DNA of 64,000 nt from Oxalobacteraceae bacterium (GTDB taxonomy: Bacteria > Pseudomonadota > Gammaproteobacteria > Burkholderiales > Burkholderiaceae_D): positions 106,952 to 170,951 of the forward strand of contig JAGKXB010000001.1 of NCBI GenBank assembly GCA_021151485.1. Reading direction: 5' to 3'. The position numbers were made by a program, and so were the translations under genes. This document shows positions 1-9,044 of the stretch, one piece after another. The notes beneath the pieces are model-generated. The model was not told where the DNA came from. It saw only the letters and a program-made list of their open reading frames with translations, and searched no databases. The stretch's first letter is position 1; every line of letters starts with the position of its first letter.

Positions 1-498
1 GGTAACGACCAATGCATTCCGATGTTCACCCAATGCAATCGCATTAGCTGCGTGCTTCATCGCAATGACACCAGCCGCGCAAACACCTTGATGGCTACTG
101 GTTTCCATTGGCTGCGCACCCAACTCCCCATGCAACATGTTGGCGAAGCCGGGTATGACAGTATCGCTGCCGGACGAACCGGTACACAACAAGGTGATAT
201 TAGCCAAAGCCACATTACTACTATCAAGACAATCACGCACTGCATGAGCTGCCAATTGTGACGATGAGTAAAGCGATTTACCCGTTTCATCAATAGCGTA
301 ATAGCGTGTCTTAATACCATTTTCACGCAAAATTTGTCGCTTAATACGTGTCGAATTGCGATTCAAAGGAGCAATATATTGGTCGATCATGTCATTGGTC
401 ACCGGCAATCCAGGCATAAACAATCCGGTGCTAGCTATATAGACCGAATCGTAGCGCACCGGCAGCGTCAAAGTTGGAGGTGTAGCGTGATCACTCAT
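1..498 (-). CDS. Beta-ketoacyl-ACP synthase III family protein, 3' end beyond window
   Basis: This is the first 166 codons of a gene that runs off the left edge. Reading from the ATG at 498, the frame is open throughout. The motif SHQGVCAAGVIAMKHA matches the nucleophile region of FabH/DarB-type thiolase-fold condensing enzymes, with the Cys of GVCAAG as the likely catalytic residue. Such enzymes condense an acyl or aryl thioester with malonyl-ACP in the cytoplasm. The start codon overlaps the end of the upstream desaturase frame by 8 bases, and TAAGGT lies just before it as a ribosome site, so the two genes look translationally coupled. The lower sequence similarity to classical FabH suggests a role in a special lipid or polyene/resorcinol pathway and not in bulk fatty acid synthesis; this is inference. 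Confidence 0.8.
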   Translation of the reverse strand, partial: MSDHATPPTLTLPVRYDSVYIASTGLFMPGLPVTNDMIDQYIAPLNRNSTRIKRQILRENGIKTRYYAIDETGKSLYSSSQLAAHAVRDCLDSSNVALANITLLCTGSSGSDTVIPGFANMLHGELGAQPMETSSHQGVCAAGVIAMKHAANAIALGEHRNALVVT

Positions 499-1350
499 GT
501 TTTTTTACCTTATGACGTAACAATAAACTGCGAAAATTTGGCATAAACAAACTGAATAAAAATATACGCACGCAATACCAAATAAAGCTCTTTTCGATCA
601 ATCGCGGATCAATCTGGTCGACGATCATGCTATGAATTTCTGGCAAGCGGCTCCAATAAATATTACTAGCGTCATGGTGTGCCGTATGGTAGCCAACATT
701 AAAAATAGTAGATTCAACAATCCCACAAAATTTCGTGAATGATTGTAGATTGATTTTTCATCGGTATAAGCGTGCTGCAAATAATTTGAAACAAGTAGAA
801 AAAACAGTGCAGCACATTGTGGAATCAATACAAATAACAACGCTTTGCGCCAATTTAGTACGAATATCAACACCATACCAAGTATCAAAAAACAGTAGTG
901 TGACATCACATGATAAAACTGCGCTCGCAATTTTTGTTTCAACATGCACAAGTACATCCTAATTACAGGAACAAGCGTACAAGCAGACTCCAAAGGGTGG
1001 ACCATCAAACCAAAGAGATTATTGTCATCACGATAACGATAAGTACGGGTATAGTCTTTATCACTATTGATATAACGATGATGGTTCTTTAAATGAGTAG
1101 GGTAAAAAACATACCCAGGATGCCCCTGAAATAAAGTGAACCAATAATCGGTGAGCATATTAAAAATAGGCCAGTGCCAAATTGCCACGTGCGCATGATT
1201 GTGATGCATCACACCGACGGCGAACGCCCTAATCAACGATATGAAGAACAATATAGGGTTGAAATCGTCCAACCACCACTGCAACAATGGTAACGCGGTA
1301 GTGATCAATATATAAAATAGTGTTTACCAATCAGCACGATATTTCAACAT
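491..1350 (-). pseudogene. Fatty acid desaturase, broken by a stop codon and a frameshift
   Basis: A membrane fatty-acid desaturase would read from the ATG at 1350 (MLKYRADW) to the TGA at 491-493. Two lesions are visible. Codon 9 is TAA (1324-1326). A run of five A on the plus strand (701-705) appears to be one base short, which shifts the frame before the third histidine box. The first two boxes, HHNHAH and HLKNHH, are in the upstream frame; the third, GYHTAHH, is only in the shifted frame, which then continues to the KASIII start. Restoring one base gives a continuous desaturase C-terminus. These proteins use a di-iron centre held by the His boxes to insert double bonds in acyl chains. Translation could restart at the TTG at 1308, but the frameshift would still remove the third box. 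A sequencing error at the homopolymer is possible; the stop codon is harder to explain that way. Confidence 0.8.
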
Positions 1351-1414
1351 AGTGTCTCTGCTTTTAATCGCATACCTCCCAATAATCAAGCAATGCGATT
1401 ACTACAAAACATCG

Positions 1415-2443
1415 TTAATTACGCATTGCGTCTTTCCACCCCAACACAACCTCCACCACTTCAGCAGGCGTAATACTTTGCATGCAAGCGCAAGCTGTTC
1501 CGGCTTGACAAGCTGGGCCCTGTGCCACACAAGCGGTTTGAGACAGCACTTGCGTTTGCTGACCCAATGGTCCCCAGCGCCCTGCATGTACCGGTTTGAC
1601 AGGTGGAAACAAGCCCAAAGTACGCGTCCCCAATGCAGCCGACACATGCAAAGGGCCGGTGCCGCTGGCGATTAACCCGTCGGCACGAGCAATGGCGCTG
1701 GTTAGTTTGGCCAGATCGAATTGGCCGCAAATATTCGTCACATTTGGCATGCGCAATAACGCATCGCCATGTTGTGCAATCCACTCGCCTTCTGCTGCGC
1801 TTCCGGTGATCCAGCAATGAATGCTGGAATCGGCTGCCTGCAATAAACGCACCAGTTCTACGTAATGCCCTATCGGCCACTCACGACCATGGCCATTGGA
1901 TTTGGGATGCAAAATTAAATTGAAAGCATGCGGTGCAAATAGCGCTTGGATCTCTACATCTTCGTTGGCACTTAAACCATACCAGGCTGGTATAGCGGCA
2001 AGATCTGGAATGGTAGAAAGTCCCAATGGGCGCAACAAGGAAAAATTCAGCTGCGCTTCGTGCAAATCGGATTTAACTCGACTAAAACGCACCAACTTAT
2101 TGCAAGTCAACCAGTGAAAAAGCCGGTGACTGGTACCGATACGTCTGGCGATGCCCGCTTGCTTCGCCGCGCGCGCTAATACTTTATTGGGGAAAGCAAA
2201 AATAATCGTATCAATACCCGATTGCGCAAAATACGAAACGGGATCCGTCAAAGCTTCTAAAGTAATAACTTCATCGACAAAACAGCTACTTCTAATCACA
2301 TCCGCCACATAACTGCGGCATAAAAAATCAACTCTTATGCCCGGATACTGGCTTTTGAGGTAACCGGCCAGCGGCAGCGTTAATACGGTATCGCCGATAT
2401 TGTCGGTGCGACAGATCAGGATATGGGAAAGAGAAGTCGGCAT
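1415..2443 (-). CDS. Glycosyltransferase family 9 (heptosyltransferase-like)
   Basis: The protein begins MPTSLSHILICRTDNIGDTV at the ATG at 2443, and its RTDNIGDTVLTLPL segment is the N-terminal hallmark of the GT9/ADP-heptose LPS heptosyltransferase family. A C-terminal GTGPLHVSAALGTRTLGLF segment matches the nucleotide-sugar binding half. About 342 residues, normal for the family, GT-B fold expected. The longer frame starting at 2605 was rejected because it would overlap the upstream membrane transferase by 160 bases. The start lies 2 bases after the stop of that gene, so they are one operon. Cytoplasmic side of the inner membrane and addition of a heptose or related sugar to a surface glycan are inferred; donor and acceptor cannot be read from sequence. 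Confidence 0.82.
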   Translation of the reverse strand: MPTSLSHILICRTDNIGDTVLTLPLAGYLKSQYPGIRVDFLCRSYVADVIRSSCFVDEVITLEALTDPVSYFAQSGIDTIIFAFPNKVLARAAKQAGIARRIGTSHRLFHWLTCNKLVRFSRVKSDLHEAQLNFSLLRPLGLSTIPDLAAIPAWYGLSANEDVEIQALFAPHAFNLILHPKSNGHGREWPIGHYVELVRLLQAADSSIHCWITGSAAEGEWIAQHGDALLRMPNVTNICGQFDLAKLTSAIARADGLIASGTGPLHVSAALGTRTLGLFPPVKPVHAGRWGPLGQQTQVLSQTACVAQGPACQAGTACACMQSITPAEVVEVVLGWKDAMRN

Positions 2444-2445
2444 TT

Positions 2446-4218
2446 TTATTTTTTGCCGTCTTGATTGATATTTTTCTTCATCGGCAATTCGCCTACGTGA
2501 ATCAACGTAAAACCATGCATTTGTAAATGATGCGACTGATCTAGTTGATGTGGCTGAGAAGGCACATTTTTTGATAATCCATGTTCGCCAATCAATAAAA
2601 TCCACTCTTTGCCCGCAGCCACTTTCGATACATCCAACACTGATTTTTCAGGAATGATTTCAATCGCAGCACTAGGATTGTCCAAATAAAACGCGGTGCG
2701 AAATAATCCAGCCGGATTGGCGCCCGCAATCACCACTTTTGATATTTCCGCATTCGATAAATATTGTTTGGTAAACATGCCGGCTTTATCAAAAACATCT
2801 AACACCAAACGCTGCCTCAATTCCTGATTTACATAGAAGGTCGAACACACCACCGACAACGGCATCAATACATACAGGAAAATCTTTGTTCCAACTCCGG
2901 CGTTATATACCCATCCAATCAAAGCAAGCAAAGACAAGCCACTTAAAACATAAAACACGGTGGAATAAAAGGTAAAACCACGCAACTCCGGGTTATCAAC
3001 AAAACTCGGCACATAAGGAGCGAGATACGTATACGTTGCATACAAAACAACTACCGCAAGTAGCAAGCCGACGATCAATCTGGATCGCATAGAACTAACC
3101 ACTCCCCCTAAAGAAAGCTGTGATGCAGCAGCCAGCAATAATAAAGGCAATGCAAAATTGTAATAACGCATATGCAATCTGGCATTGTTTTCATAAGGGC
3201 CAGAATTAGAAATCGAAGCAGTAAAAAGCGTGACGACGATGAGTAAAAAAATCAAAACCAGCGCCGTATATAAGGCTGTATTGAGTGCGATCCGGTGTTG
3301 TGGGTTACTGAAATTACGCTTAAAAAAAGAAGCAGACGTGAGAAAAACATAAGCCATCGGCACTGAGAACATCAAAATCAATGCCAAAAAATGTCCTTGC
3401 ACATTATCAAAAGCCATCTTAAGCAACGCTATGTAGCGATGCGGATCGGCGACAGATCCTGAAGCAATCGAAGAATAACCCGCACCAAATAAAGTGATCC
3501 CCGTCTTGCCAGCGAGCAGAAAACCCAGCATGAATTTGATAAAAAATGCCGCGCCAAAGAAGGCAATGTATTGATTAATTAAAGGTACTTTAGAGCGGTT
3601 GGATGGTTTTTCGACCACTTGGCGTTGAACGATCAAGAAATAAACGACAAAAACCGGTATCAAAAATAAAGCGTGCGGTTTGATTAGCGCAGAAATCCCA
3701 AACACGCTTCCCAAGAAAATCCAATGCCAGACTGAATGCGTTTTATCTGTCGTCAAGAGCCAATAACTCAGCGCCCAGAATGACAAAAAATAAAGCGATT
3801 CCGGCATGAAATACGCCGTGTAGCTATTCATTGGGCCAAGAATTGAGAGCACAGCAATCAATACGGCCGTTCTTTCTCCCGTTAATTTTTTACCAATCAG
3901 ATAAATAAACGGTGCGGCTAAAACAAAGAAAACCGCATTAAATAAGCGTGCACAATTAAGAAATCCGTCTCCACACAAATTGGTCGTTTTATAGATTAAA
4001 AAATAAAGATAACCCGGGATATTGGCTTCGCTAAAAGGAAGCAATCTGGAAAATTTGCTGTAGGTATACTCATCCGCAAATACCAATGGATACAAACCCG
4101 AACTTCTTACGCACAATAAAAAAGCAACGATGATCATCGTTGCGATTAAAAAGATAGTTGAAGTATTGAGATTGATTTTGGTATTAATTTTGCAGCGGAA
4201 AGTTTCTTTAAACATCAT
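2446..4218 (-). CDS. GT-C fold membrane glycosyltransferase (ArnT/PMT-like)
   Basis: A 590-residue multi-spanning protein with about ten or more hydrophobic segments and a conserved-looking FADEYTYSKFSRLLP stretch near residue 50, which falls where GT-C enzymes (ArnT, PMT, GT39/GT83) carry their acidic catalytic residue in the first periplasmic loop. These enzymes move a sugar from a polyprenyl-phosphate carrier to an acceptor on the periplasmic face. The neighbours support this: a GT2 enzyme that could charge the lipid carrier and a small flippase lie just upstream in the same operon. Its C-terminal part is soluble. The exact sugar and acceptor (lipid A, O-antigen, protein) are unknown. Confidence 0.7.
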   Translation of the reverse strand: MMFKETFRCKINTKINLNTSTIFLIATMIIVAFLLCVRSSGLYPLVFADEYTYSKFSRLLPFSEANIPGYLYFLIYKTTNLCGDGFLNCARLFNAVFFVLAAPFIYLIGKKLTGERTAVLIAVLSILGPMNSYTAYFMPESLYFLSFWALSYWLLTTDKTHSVWHWIFLGSVFGISALIKPHALFLIPVFVVYFLIVQRQVVEKPSNRSKVPLINQYIAFFGAAFFIKFMLGFLLAGKTGITLFGAGYSSIASGSVADPHRYIALLKMAFDNVQGHFLALILMFSVPMAYVFLTSASFFKRNFSNPQHRIALNTALYTALVLIFLLIVVTLFTASISNSGPYENNARLHMRYYNFALPLLLLAAASQLSLGGVVSSMRSRLIVGLLLAVVVLYATYTYLAPYVPSFVDNPELRGFTFYSTVFYVLSGLSLLALIGWVYNAGVGTKIFLYVLMPLSVVCSTFYVNQELRQRLVLDVFDKAGMFTKQYLSNAEISKVVIAGANPAGLFRTAFYLDNPSAAIEIIPEKSVLDVSKVAAGKEWILLIGEHGLSKNVPSQPHQLDQSHHLQMHGFTLIHVGELPMKKNINQDGKK

Positions 4219-4238
4219 TGTTATTTATTTAATATGAA

Positions 4239-4580
4239 TTACGATTTCACCGCAACGATAATCCCCACCACAATCAGCGTAATGCCCAAGAAATACTGCG
4301 GCGTGAATTTCTCACCCAGGAAAAAATAGCTACCAAGCGGAACCAACGCAAACGCCATGGCCATCAATGGATAAATACGGCCCAACTCAATTTTCTGCAA
4401 AACCCAAACCCAGGCAATCGTTGTCACACCATATAAAACCAGGGCAGAAAAAAGAATCAGCACCGTATGCGGATCAAAAAAACTTCCACTACGATGCAAT
4501 GAAGCGGCAGTTAATTTAAATAAAATTTGCCCCGCTGCTATGCCAATCACGCAAATGATGGCGATTAAATAAATCATCAT
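4239..4580 (-). CDS. Small EamA/SMR-type membrane protein (ArnE/ArnF-like flippase subunit)
   Basis: A 113-residue protein made of four hydrophobic helices, the size and layout of the small multidrug resistance/EamA half-transporters such as ArnE and ArnF. The stretches GQILFK in helix 1 and PLMAMAFALVPLGSYFFLGE in helix 3 fit the family, including the conserved Glu after the third helix. It lies between a GT2 polyprenyl-phosphate transferase and a GT-C transferase, the same order as in aminoarabinose or glucosyl modification clusters, so a role in flipping a polyprenyl-phosphate sugar across the inner membrane is likely. A general drug exporter is the alternative. ArnE and ArnF act as a pair; only one subunit is seen here. 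Confidence 0.68.
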   Translation of the reverse strand: MMIYLIAIICVIGIAAGQILFKLTAASLHRSGSFFDPHTVLILFSALVLYGVTTIAWVWVLQKIELGRIYPLMAMAFALVPLGSYFFLGEKFTPQYFLGITLIVVGIIVAVKS

Positions 4581-4646
4581 GTTGGATACCTGGATTTAAA
4601 AACTTCGAAACTTAAAAACTTTAAAAATTAACAATCCAATAAGTTA

Positions 4647-5627
4647 TTAAGTATTATTTTGGCGAGGTCTTTTTCTTAAATGAAACGGCCTTTTTGGCAC
4701 AGAAGAAATATCGTAGCCAATGAACGCCAGGATAAATTGCGTACCCAAAATCACAGGAAGCGCAGAAAACATGACGGTGCCGGCTGGCGTAGGAATGCCG
4801 GAATGTAAAGAATGCGTCCACTTGCACACGCCAAAAACAAGCCCCACCAACAACATGACAATGCCAAGTGGTAATTCAATGGAAGCAAGCGACATATCTC
4901 TCAGGTAGTAATTGTAGAAAATCCTCTTCCAAAAATTTCTCACGTGCTTGAAGAAGAATTCCCCGGCAATTTTGGAGATTTTTAAATTACTAATTTCATC
5001 GCCATATTTTGCATCCATAGGAATATCCACCGCCACAGCACGCAAAATATTCAGCCGAAAAAGCATGTCGGTTTCAAAAAAATAACGACGGCTGATTTTA
5101 TGAAATGGCAAATGTCGAGCCACATCTTTATGAATCGCGGTGTAGCCATTGGTGGGGTCGAATAAATCCCAATAGCCAGAAGACAATTTGGTCATGAAAG
5201 AAAGCGTAGCATTCCCAAACAACCGCATTTTGGGCATGGCACGGATTTTTTCCAAATCAAAAAAGCGATTCCCCTTGGTGTAATCCGCATCACCCTCTGC
5301 AATAGGAGCAACAAAATTGGGAATCAAACTTGGATCCATCTGACCATCACCATCCACCTTAACGATAATGTCGATCTCTTCATCCAACGCAGCTTGATAG
5401 CCAGTCATGACTGCACCACCCACGCCCTGATTTTCGGCATGATAAATCACGCGGACGCGTGGATCCTGGCATTGATTTTCAACCAACTTGCCTGAACCTT
5501 CAGGGCAACAATCATCCACAACGTAAATTCGACTCACTTCAGGACCAATTTGACTAATCACGTCCAACACATGACTACACACCTTATAACTTGGAATGAC
5601 GACAGCAATTTGCGGGCATGTATTCAT
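4647..5627 (-). CDS. Glycosyltransferase family 2, polyprenyl-phosphate sugar transferase
   Basis: The N-terminal half carries GT-A motifs of dolichyl-phosphate mannose synthase/ArnC-type enzymes: IAVVIPSYK at the start, IYVVDDCCPEGS, and KVDGDGQMDPSL with the metal-binding DGDGQ. A pair of hydrophobic segments near the C-terminus anchors it in the inner membrane. The enzyme is expected to transfer a sugar from a nucleotide donor to undecaprenyl phosphate on the cytoplasmic face. I chose the ATG at 5627 (MNTCPQ) and not the TTG at 5660. It heads the glycan operon with the flippase-like and GT-C genes downstream, in the order of use. Confidence 0.8.
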   Translation of the reverse strand: MNTCPQIAVVIPSYKVCSHVLDVISQIGPEVSRIYVVDDCCPEGSGKLVENQCQDPRVRVIYHAENQGVGGAVMTGYQAALDEEIDIIVKVDGDGQMDPSLIPNFVAPIAEGDADYTKGNRFFDLEKIRAMPKMRLFGNATLSFMTKLSSGYWDLFDPTNGYTAIHKDVARHLPFHKISRRYFFETDMLFRLNILRAVAVDIPMDAKYGDEISNLKISKIAGEFFFKHVRNFWKRIFYNYYLRDMSLASIELPLGIVMLLVGLVFGVCKWTHSLHSGIPTPAGTVMFSALPVILGTQFILAFIGYDISSVPKRPFHLRKRPRQNNT

Positions 5628-5669
5628 GATGAGTGATGTGTGCGGGTATTCATTTATCAACTGACCAAT

Positions 5670-6347
5670 TTAAGACAACAAAATTTTCAAATCATGCAAG
5701 ATAGATGCCGCACCCTGCCCGTGGCGCACAAACAAACGTATTTTCCCTTGTGGATCAAAGACATAGCTGCCTGCCGTGTGGTCTATGCTGTAGCTGCCAG
5801 GCGTTTGGCCAGGCACTTTTTTGTAGAAAACCTTGAACTCTTGCGCCACTTTCTCGGTGGCAGCCACATCTCCATACAGACCAAGGAAACGTGCGTCAAA
5901 CGCTGGGACATATTGGGCTAATAATGCTTTGGTATCACGCTCCGGGTCTAAAGTGACGAACAATACCTGCACGCGATCTGCTTGTGGCCCCAAAGATTTC
6001 ATGACCGTCGCCATCTCAGCCATAGTGGTCGGACAAACGTCAGGGCATTGCGTAAAACCAAAAAAAATCACGACAACTTTATTTTTAAAATCTGCCAAGG
6101 TACGCAACTTGCCCGTATGATCAAACAATGCGAAGTCTTTGCCGTAACTTAAACCGGTAATATCTGTATTGAGAAAGGTCTTACCAGAAGGCAGACTTTG
6201 CGACGGATTGGCTGTTGCATCTTGCTTTTCCTTGCACGCCGGCATTAATCCGAGAACTAGCACAGCAAGGACGCCCCATTTCAGAAAGGACAAGAATAAA
6301 GACGAGTAAAGCTTCAATTTCAATATTAATTTGGATATTAATTTCAT
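5670..6347 (-). CDS. SCO1/SenC copper chaperone lipoprotein
   Basis: A thioredoxin-fold protein of 225 residues. The CPDVCP motif (within [18 protein letters not shown]) and the downstream [10 protein letters not shown] provide the two Cys and one His that bind copper in Sco proteins. The N-terminus is hydrophobic and ends in LMPAC, a lipobox, so it should be a lipoprotein on the periplasmic face of the inner membrane. Its role is to deliver copper to the CuA centre of cytochrome oxidase subunit II. Its start overlaps the end of ctaB by 4 bases, so it is the last gene of the haem A/oxidase assembly operon. Confidence 0.93.
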   Translation of the reverse strand: MKLISKLILKLKLYSSLFLSFLKWGVLAVLVLGLMPACKEKQDATANPSQSLPSGKTFLNTDITGLSYGKDFALFDHTGKLRTLADFKNKVVVIFFGFTQCPDVCPTTMAEMATVMKSLGPQADRVQVLFVTLDPERDTKALLAQYVPAFDARFLGLYGDVAATEKVAQEFKVFYKKVPGQTPGSYSIDHTAGSYVFDPQGKIRLFVRHGQGAASILHDLKILLS

Positions 6348-7240
6348 ATAGCAATGTAATGATCAGCCAACAAAGCGGCAAACAACAACGATAAATAAAC
6401 AATCGAATACGTAAAAGTTTTGCGCGCCAAAATATCAGAATAACGACGATAAATTTGCCACGCATACCAAAGGAATCCTGCATTCAGAAAAATAGCACTC
6501 ACCAAATAAATCATACCGCTCATATGAACGGCATAAGGCAGCAAAGTTGTAGCGCTTAAAACGATCGTGTAGAGAAAAACATGAAACTGAGTAAATGACA
6601 GTCCATGTGTAATAGGCAACATTGGCAATCCAGACTTCACATAATCATCTCGACGATACATAGCCAACGCCCAAAAATGAGGTGGCGTCCAAACAAAAAT
6701 AATCAACACCAACAACCAGGCCTGCATCGGTACTTCATTGGCAATCGCTGCCCAACCAAGCGCAGGTGGCATCGCACCAGACAAACCACCAATCACAATA
6801 TTCTGCGGCGTCGCTGGTTTTAACAACATAGTGTAAATCACCGCATAACCAACAAACGTAGCAAAAGTAAGCCACATGGTGAGGGGATTTACCCAATAAA
6901 ACAACAGACCCATCCCCATGCCGCCGATCACGAATGAAAATATCAAGGTCGACAATACCGTGATCTCTCCTTGCACCATCGGACGACGAGCCGTACGCGC
7001 CATACGTGCATCAATTTCGCGTTCAATCAAACAATTCATAGCAAATGCTGCCGCAGCCAGTAACCAAATACCGACTGTCGCTGCTAACACTGTTTTCAAG
7101 TCTGGCAAAGTAGGCGTCGCCAAAAACATACCGATTACCGCGCAAAATACAGCTAATTGCGTCACACGTGGCTTAGTCAAAGCCCAGTATTGCCTAATAC
7201 GTTTAAACAGCAAAGGAAAAGAAAAACTCAAGGTATGCAT
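6344..7240 (-). CDS. ctaB: Protohaem IX farnesyltransferase (haem O synthase)
   Basis: A 298-residue UbiA-family prenyltransferase with about eight or nine membrane segments. The aspartate-rich region appears as [19 protein letters not shown], matching the NxxxDxxxD-type site of CtaB/CyoE (first acidic residue replaced by Glu), and [10 protein letters not shown] is the second signature. It farnesylates haem B to haem O, the substrate of CtaA encoded just upstream. Length is typical. It is 9 bases downstream of ctaA and overlaps sco by 4 bases, so all three are co-transcribed. Confidence 0.95.
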   Translation of the reverse strand: MHTLSFSFPLLFKRIRQYWALTKPRVTQLAVFCAVIGMFLATPTLPDLKTVLAATVGIWLLAAAAFAMNCLIEREIDARMARTARRPMVQGEITVLSTLIFSFVIGGMGMGLLFYWVNPLTMWLTFATFVGYAVIYTMLLKPATPQNIVIGGLSGAMPPALGWAAIANEVPMQAWLLVLIIFVWTPPHFWALAMYRRDDYVKSGLPMLPITHGLSFTQFHVFLYTIVLSATTLLPYAVHMSGMIYLVSAIFLNAGFLWYAWQIYRRYSDILARKTFTYSIVYLSLLFAALLADHYIAI

Positions 7241-7249
7241 GGATTTAAG

Positions 7250-8374
7250 TTACTGAGATGTCCGAGAAGTTTGAGAAATACCAACGAGCGGTGCCATTCT
7301 GATTTTGCAGTTTAACATGGTCAACAACAACGTCAGCAAGGCCGCACCACCGTTATGTGCTGCAGCCAACAAGAGCGGCGACATGAAGAAAATACTCAAT
7401 ACACCCGTACCAAACTGCACAGCCAGAACCACAAACAAAAAACGTGCGATGCGATTCAAGCCATCAATACGGCGTGCGCGATAAGCAACCCAGGCAATCA
7501 AGGCAATCACAACTACCGCAAACGTGCGATGCACCCAATGAATAGCCGTCAGGGCAGCGAATGGTAAATATTCACCGCTACCTGTTTTCCCCAACTCACG
7601 CCACAAGGTGTACGCATTGGCGAAATCCATTGATGGAATCCAGTTTCCATGGCACAGAGGAAAATCCGTGCAAGCCAAGGTAGCATAATTGGTACTCACC
7701 CACGCACCCAGTGCGACTTGAGCAATCAACACCAAAAAAGCACATGCTGCCGGAATTTTTAACGCACTGACTGCTGCTGAGTTTGAGACAGGTAATGCAT
7801 CCGCCACATAACGATTTTGCTGCGCCAACAAACACGCCAACAAAGCCAGGAGACTCAAGCCCAATAAAAGATGAATAGTGACGATTAAGGGCTGCAATTT
7901 TTGCGTCACTGTCCAGGCACCAAAAGCACCTTGCACACAAACTAATACAAATAAAAAAGTGGGTAAAAATGGGGAAAAACGCTTTTCCACACGCCCTGAT
8001 TGCAACCAACGACGCCATGCAATCACCATCAAGGCAATGATCAACACGCCAATTCCCATCGCAAAATAGCGATGCGTCATTTCAATCCAGGCTTTCATGA
8101 CGGTGACGGGACCGCTAGGCAAGGCCAACTGTGCCGCACTAATATCAGCGTGCGCCTGCCATGGACTAGCATGTCCATAACAACCAGGCCAATCTGGGCA
8201 ACCCAAACCCGAATCGCTTAAGCGCGTAAAGGCACCAAATAAAATTAAATCAAAGGTTAAAAACAAGGTCAGTAGTATCAATTTGCGATATTTATCCGAA
8301 TCATTCGATCCCCACACGATCGACAATGGCAATAGCGCCACCAATATGCCCGTCATTGCTAACTGAATTACCAT
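7250..8374 (-). CDS. ctaA: Haem A synthase
   Basis: A COX15/CtaA protein of 374 residues with eight predicted membrane helices. Visible signatures are GAFTRLSDSGLGCPDWPGC, EMTHRYFA with a haem-ligand His, TIHLLLG and IHWVHRTFA in the second half. It oxidises the methyl group of haem O to give haem A for the aa3 oxidase. The CPDWPGC pair of cysteines corresponds to the loop disulphide of the type with Cys pairs. It stands between the SCO-like gene and ctaB in one minus-strand run. Confidence 0.95.
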   Translation of the reverse strand: MVIQLAMTGILVALLPLSIVWGSNDSDKYRKLILLTLFLTFDLILFGAFTRLSDSGLGCPDWPGCYGHASPWQAHADISAAQLALPSGPVTVMKAWIEMTHRYFAMGIGVLIIALMVIAWRRWLQSGRVEKRFSPFLPTFLFVLVCVQGAFGAWTVTQKLQPLIVTIHLLLGLSLLALLACLLAQQNRYVADALPVSNSAAVSALKIPAACAFLVLIAQVALGAWVSTNYATLACTDFPLCHGNWIPSMDFANAYTLWRELGKTGSGEYLPFAALTAIHWVHRTFAVVVIALIAWVAYRARRIDGLNRIARFLFVVLAVQFGTGVLSIFFMSPLLLAAAHNGGAALLTLLLTMLNCKIRMAPLVGISQTSRTSQ

Positions 8375-8384
8375 GATTAACCTA

Positions 8385-9044
8385 TCAACCTATTCTGGAT
8401 GCGCGAAGTAATTTAGAAATATCCTTTTTAACCTTGTTGGGATCCGCATCTTTGGGAAAACGCATCATCAAATTACCCAAAGGATCGATCATATACAGAT
8501 GATCGGAAGCGACAGTTCCTTGCTCAACTGGCAACCATTTTTGCACTACGGCAGGATCGACCCGCAGTAATTGCGTACCTTGATATTCTGGCCAATGTGC
8601 CATTTGCAATGACTGATTATCAGTCACTAACCAGACACGCTCCAATCGAGTCATTTCCTTGCCTTGCGCTAAACGTAACTGGCGCATGTCGTGTAATTTT
8701 TTCTCACAATCGCTTTGGCAATCGGAAGAGTGCACTTGCAGCAAAACCCATTTTCCTTTGTAGGCACCCAAGCCCGTTGTTTGACTGCTTATTGTTTGGC
8801 TGCCTGCTGACTGCTTACTTGATGCTGATTTATTTGCAGCATGCGTATCAAACGCAGCACCACCTAATGAAACAGGAATAGGAAAAGATCGTGGATCCAA
8901 CAAAGCACCATAATTTGTGCGGCCTGCTGGTTTGATAACGTAATAAGTCAAATACGACGCAATCAAAGGCGCAGCGCAAACAGCGATTACCGCCAATAAT
9001 TTCCAGCGCCCTACCGATTGTGAAATGTGTTTATTGTCTTGCAC
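8385..9044 (-). CDS. Membrane-anchored SCO-like thioredoxin-fold protein of the oxidase cluster
   Basis: A 219-residue protein with one N-terminal membrane anchor (about residues 16-38) and a periplasmic thioredoxin-like domain. A CxxxC-type pair (SSDCQSDCEKK) sits where SCO proteins hold copper, and DHLYMIDPLGNLMMRF resembles the SCO C-terminal strand, but the His ligand context differs. Betaproteobacterial oxidase clusters carry a protein of this kind between SURF1 and ctaA, probably a redox or copper helper; its exact function is not established to my knowledge. It overlaps the SURF1 gene by 14 bases. A serine/threonine-rich linker lies near residues 70-90. Confidence 0.72.
   Translation of the reverse strand: MQDNKHISQSVGRWKLLAVIAVCAAPLIASYLTYYVIKPAGRTNYGALLDPRSFPIPVSLGGAAFDTHAANKSASSKQSAGSQTISSQTTGLGAYKGKWVLLQVHSSDCQSDCEKKLHDMRQLRLAQGKEMTRLERVWLVTDNQSLQMAHWPEYQGTQLLRVDPAVVQKWLPVEQGTVASDHLYMIDPLGNLMMRFPKDADPNKVKKDISKLLRASRIG

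Noticed and set aside
691..710. Programmed frameshift in the desaturase
   Set aside because: A short A/T run alone without a proper slippery heptamer or stem, and an extra nonsense codon upstream, make plain gene decay or sequence error more likely.
625..1308. An intact 227-residue desaturase frame
   Set aside because: It starts at a TTG after an in-frame stop of a longer homologous frame and loses the third His box by a frameshift; treated as part of a pseudogene.
2444..2605. N-terminal extension of the GT9 protein
   Set aside because: It would lie inside the coding sequence of the upstream membrane transferase; homologues start at MPTSLSH-like position.
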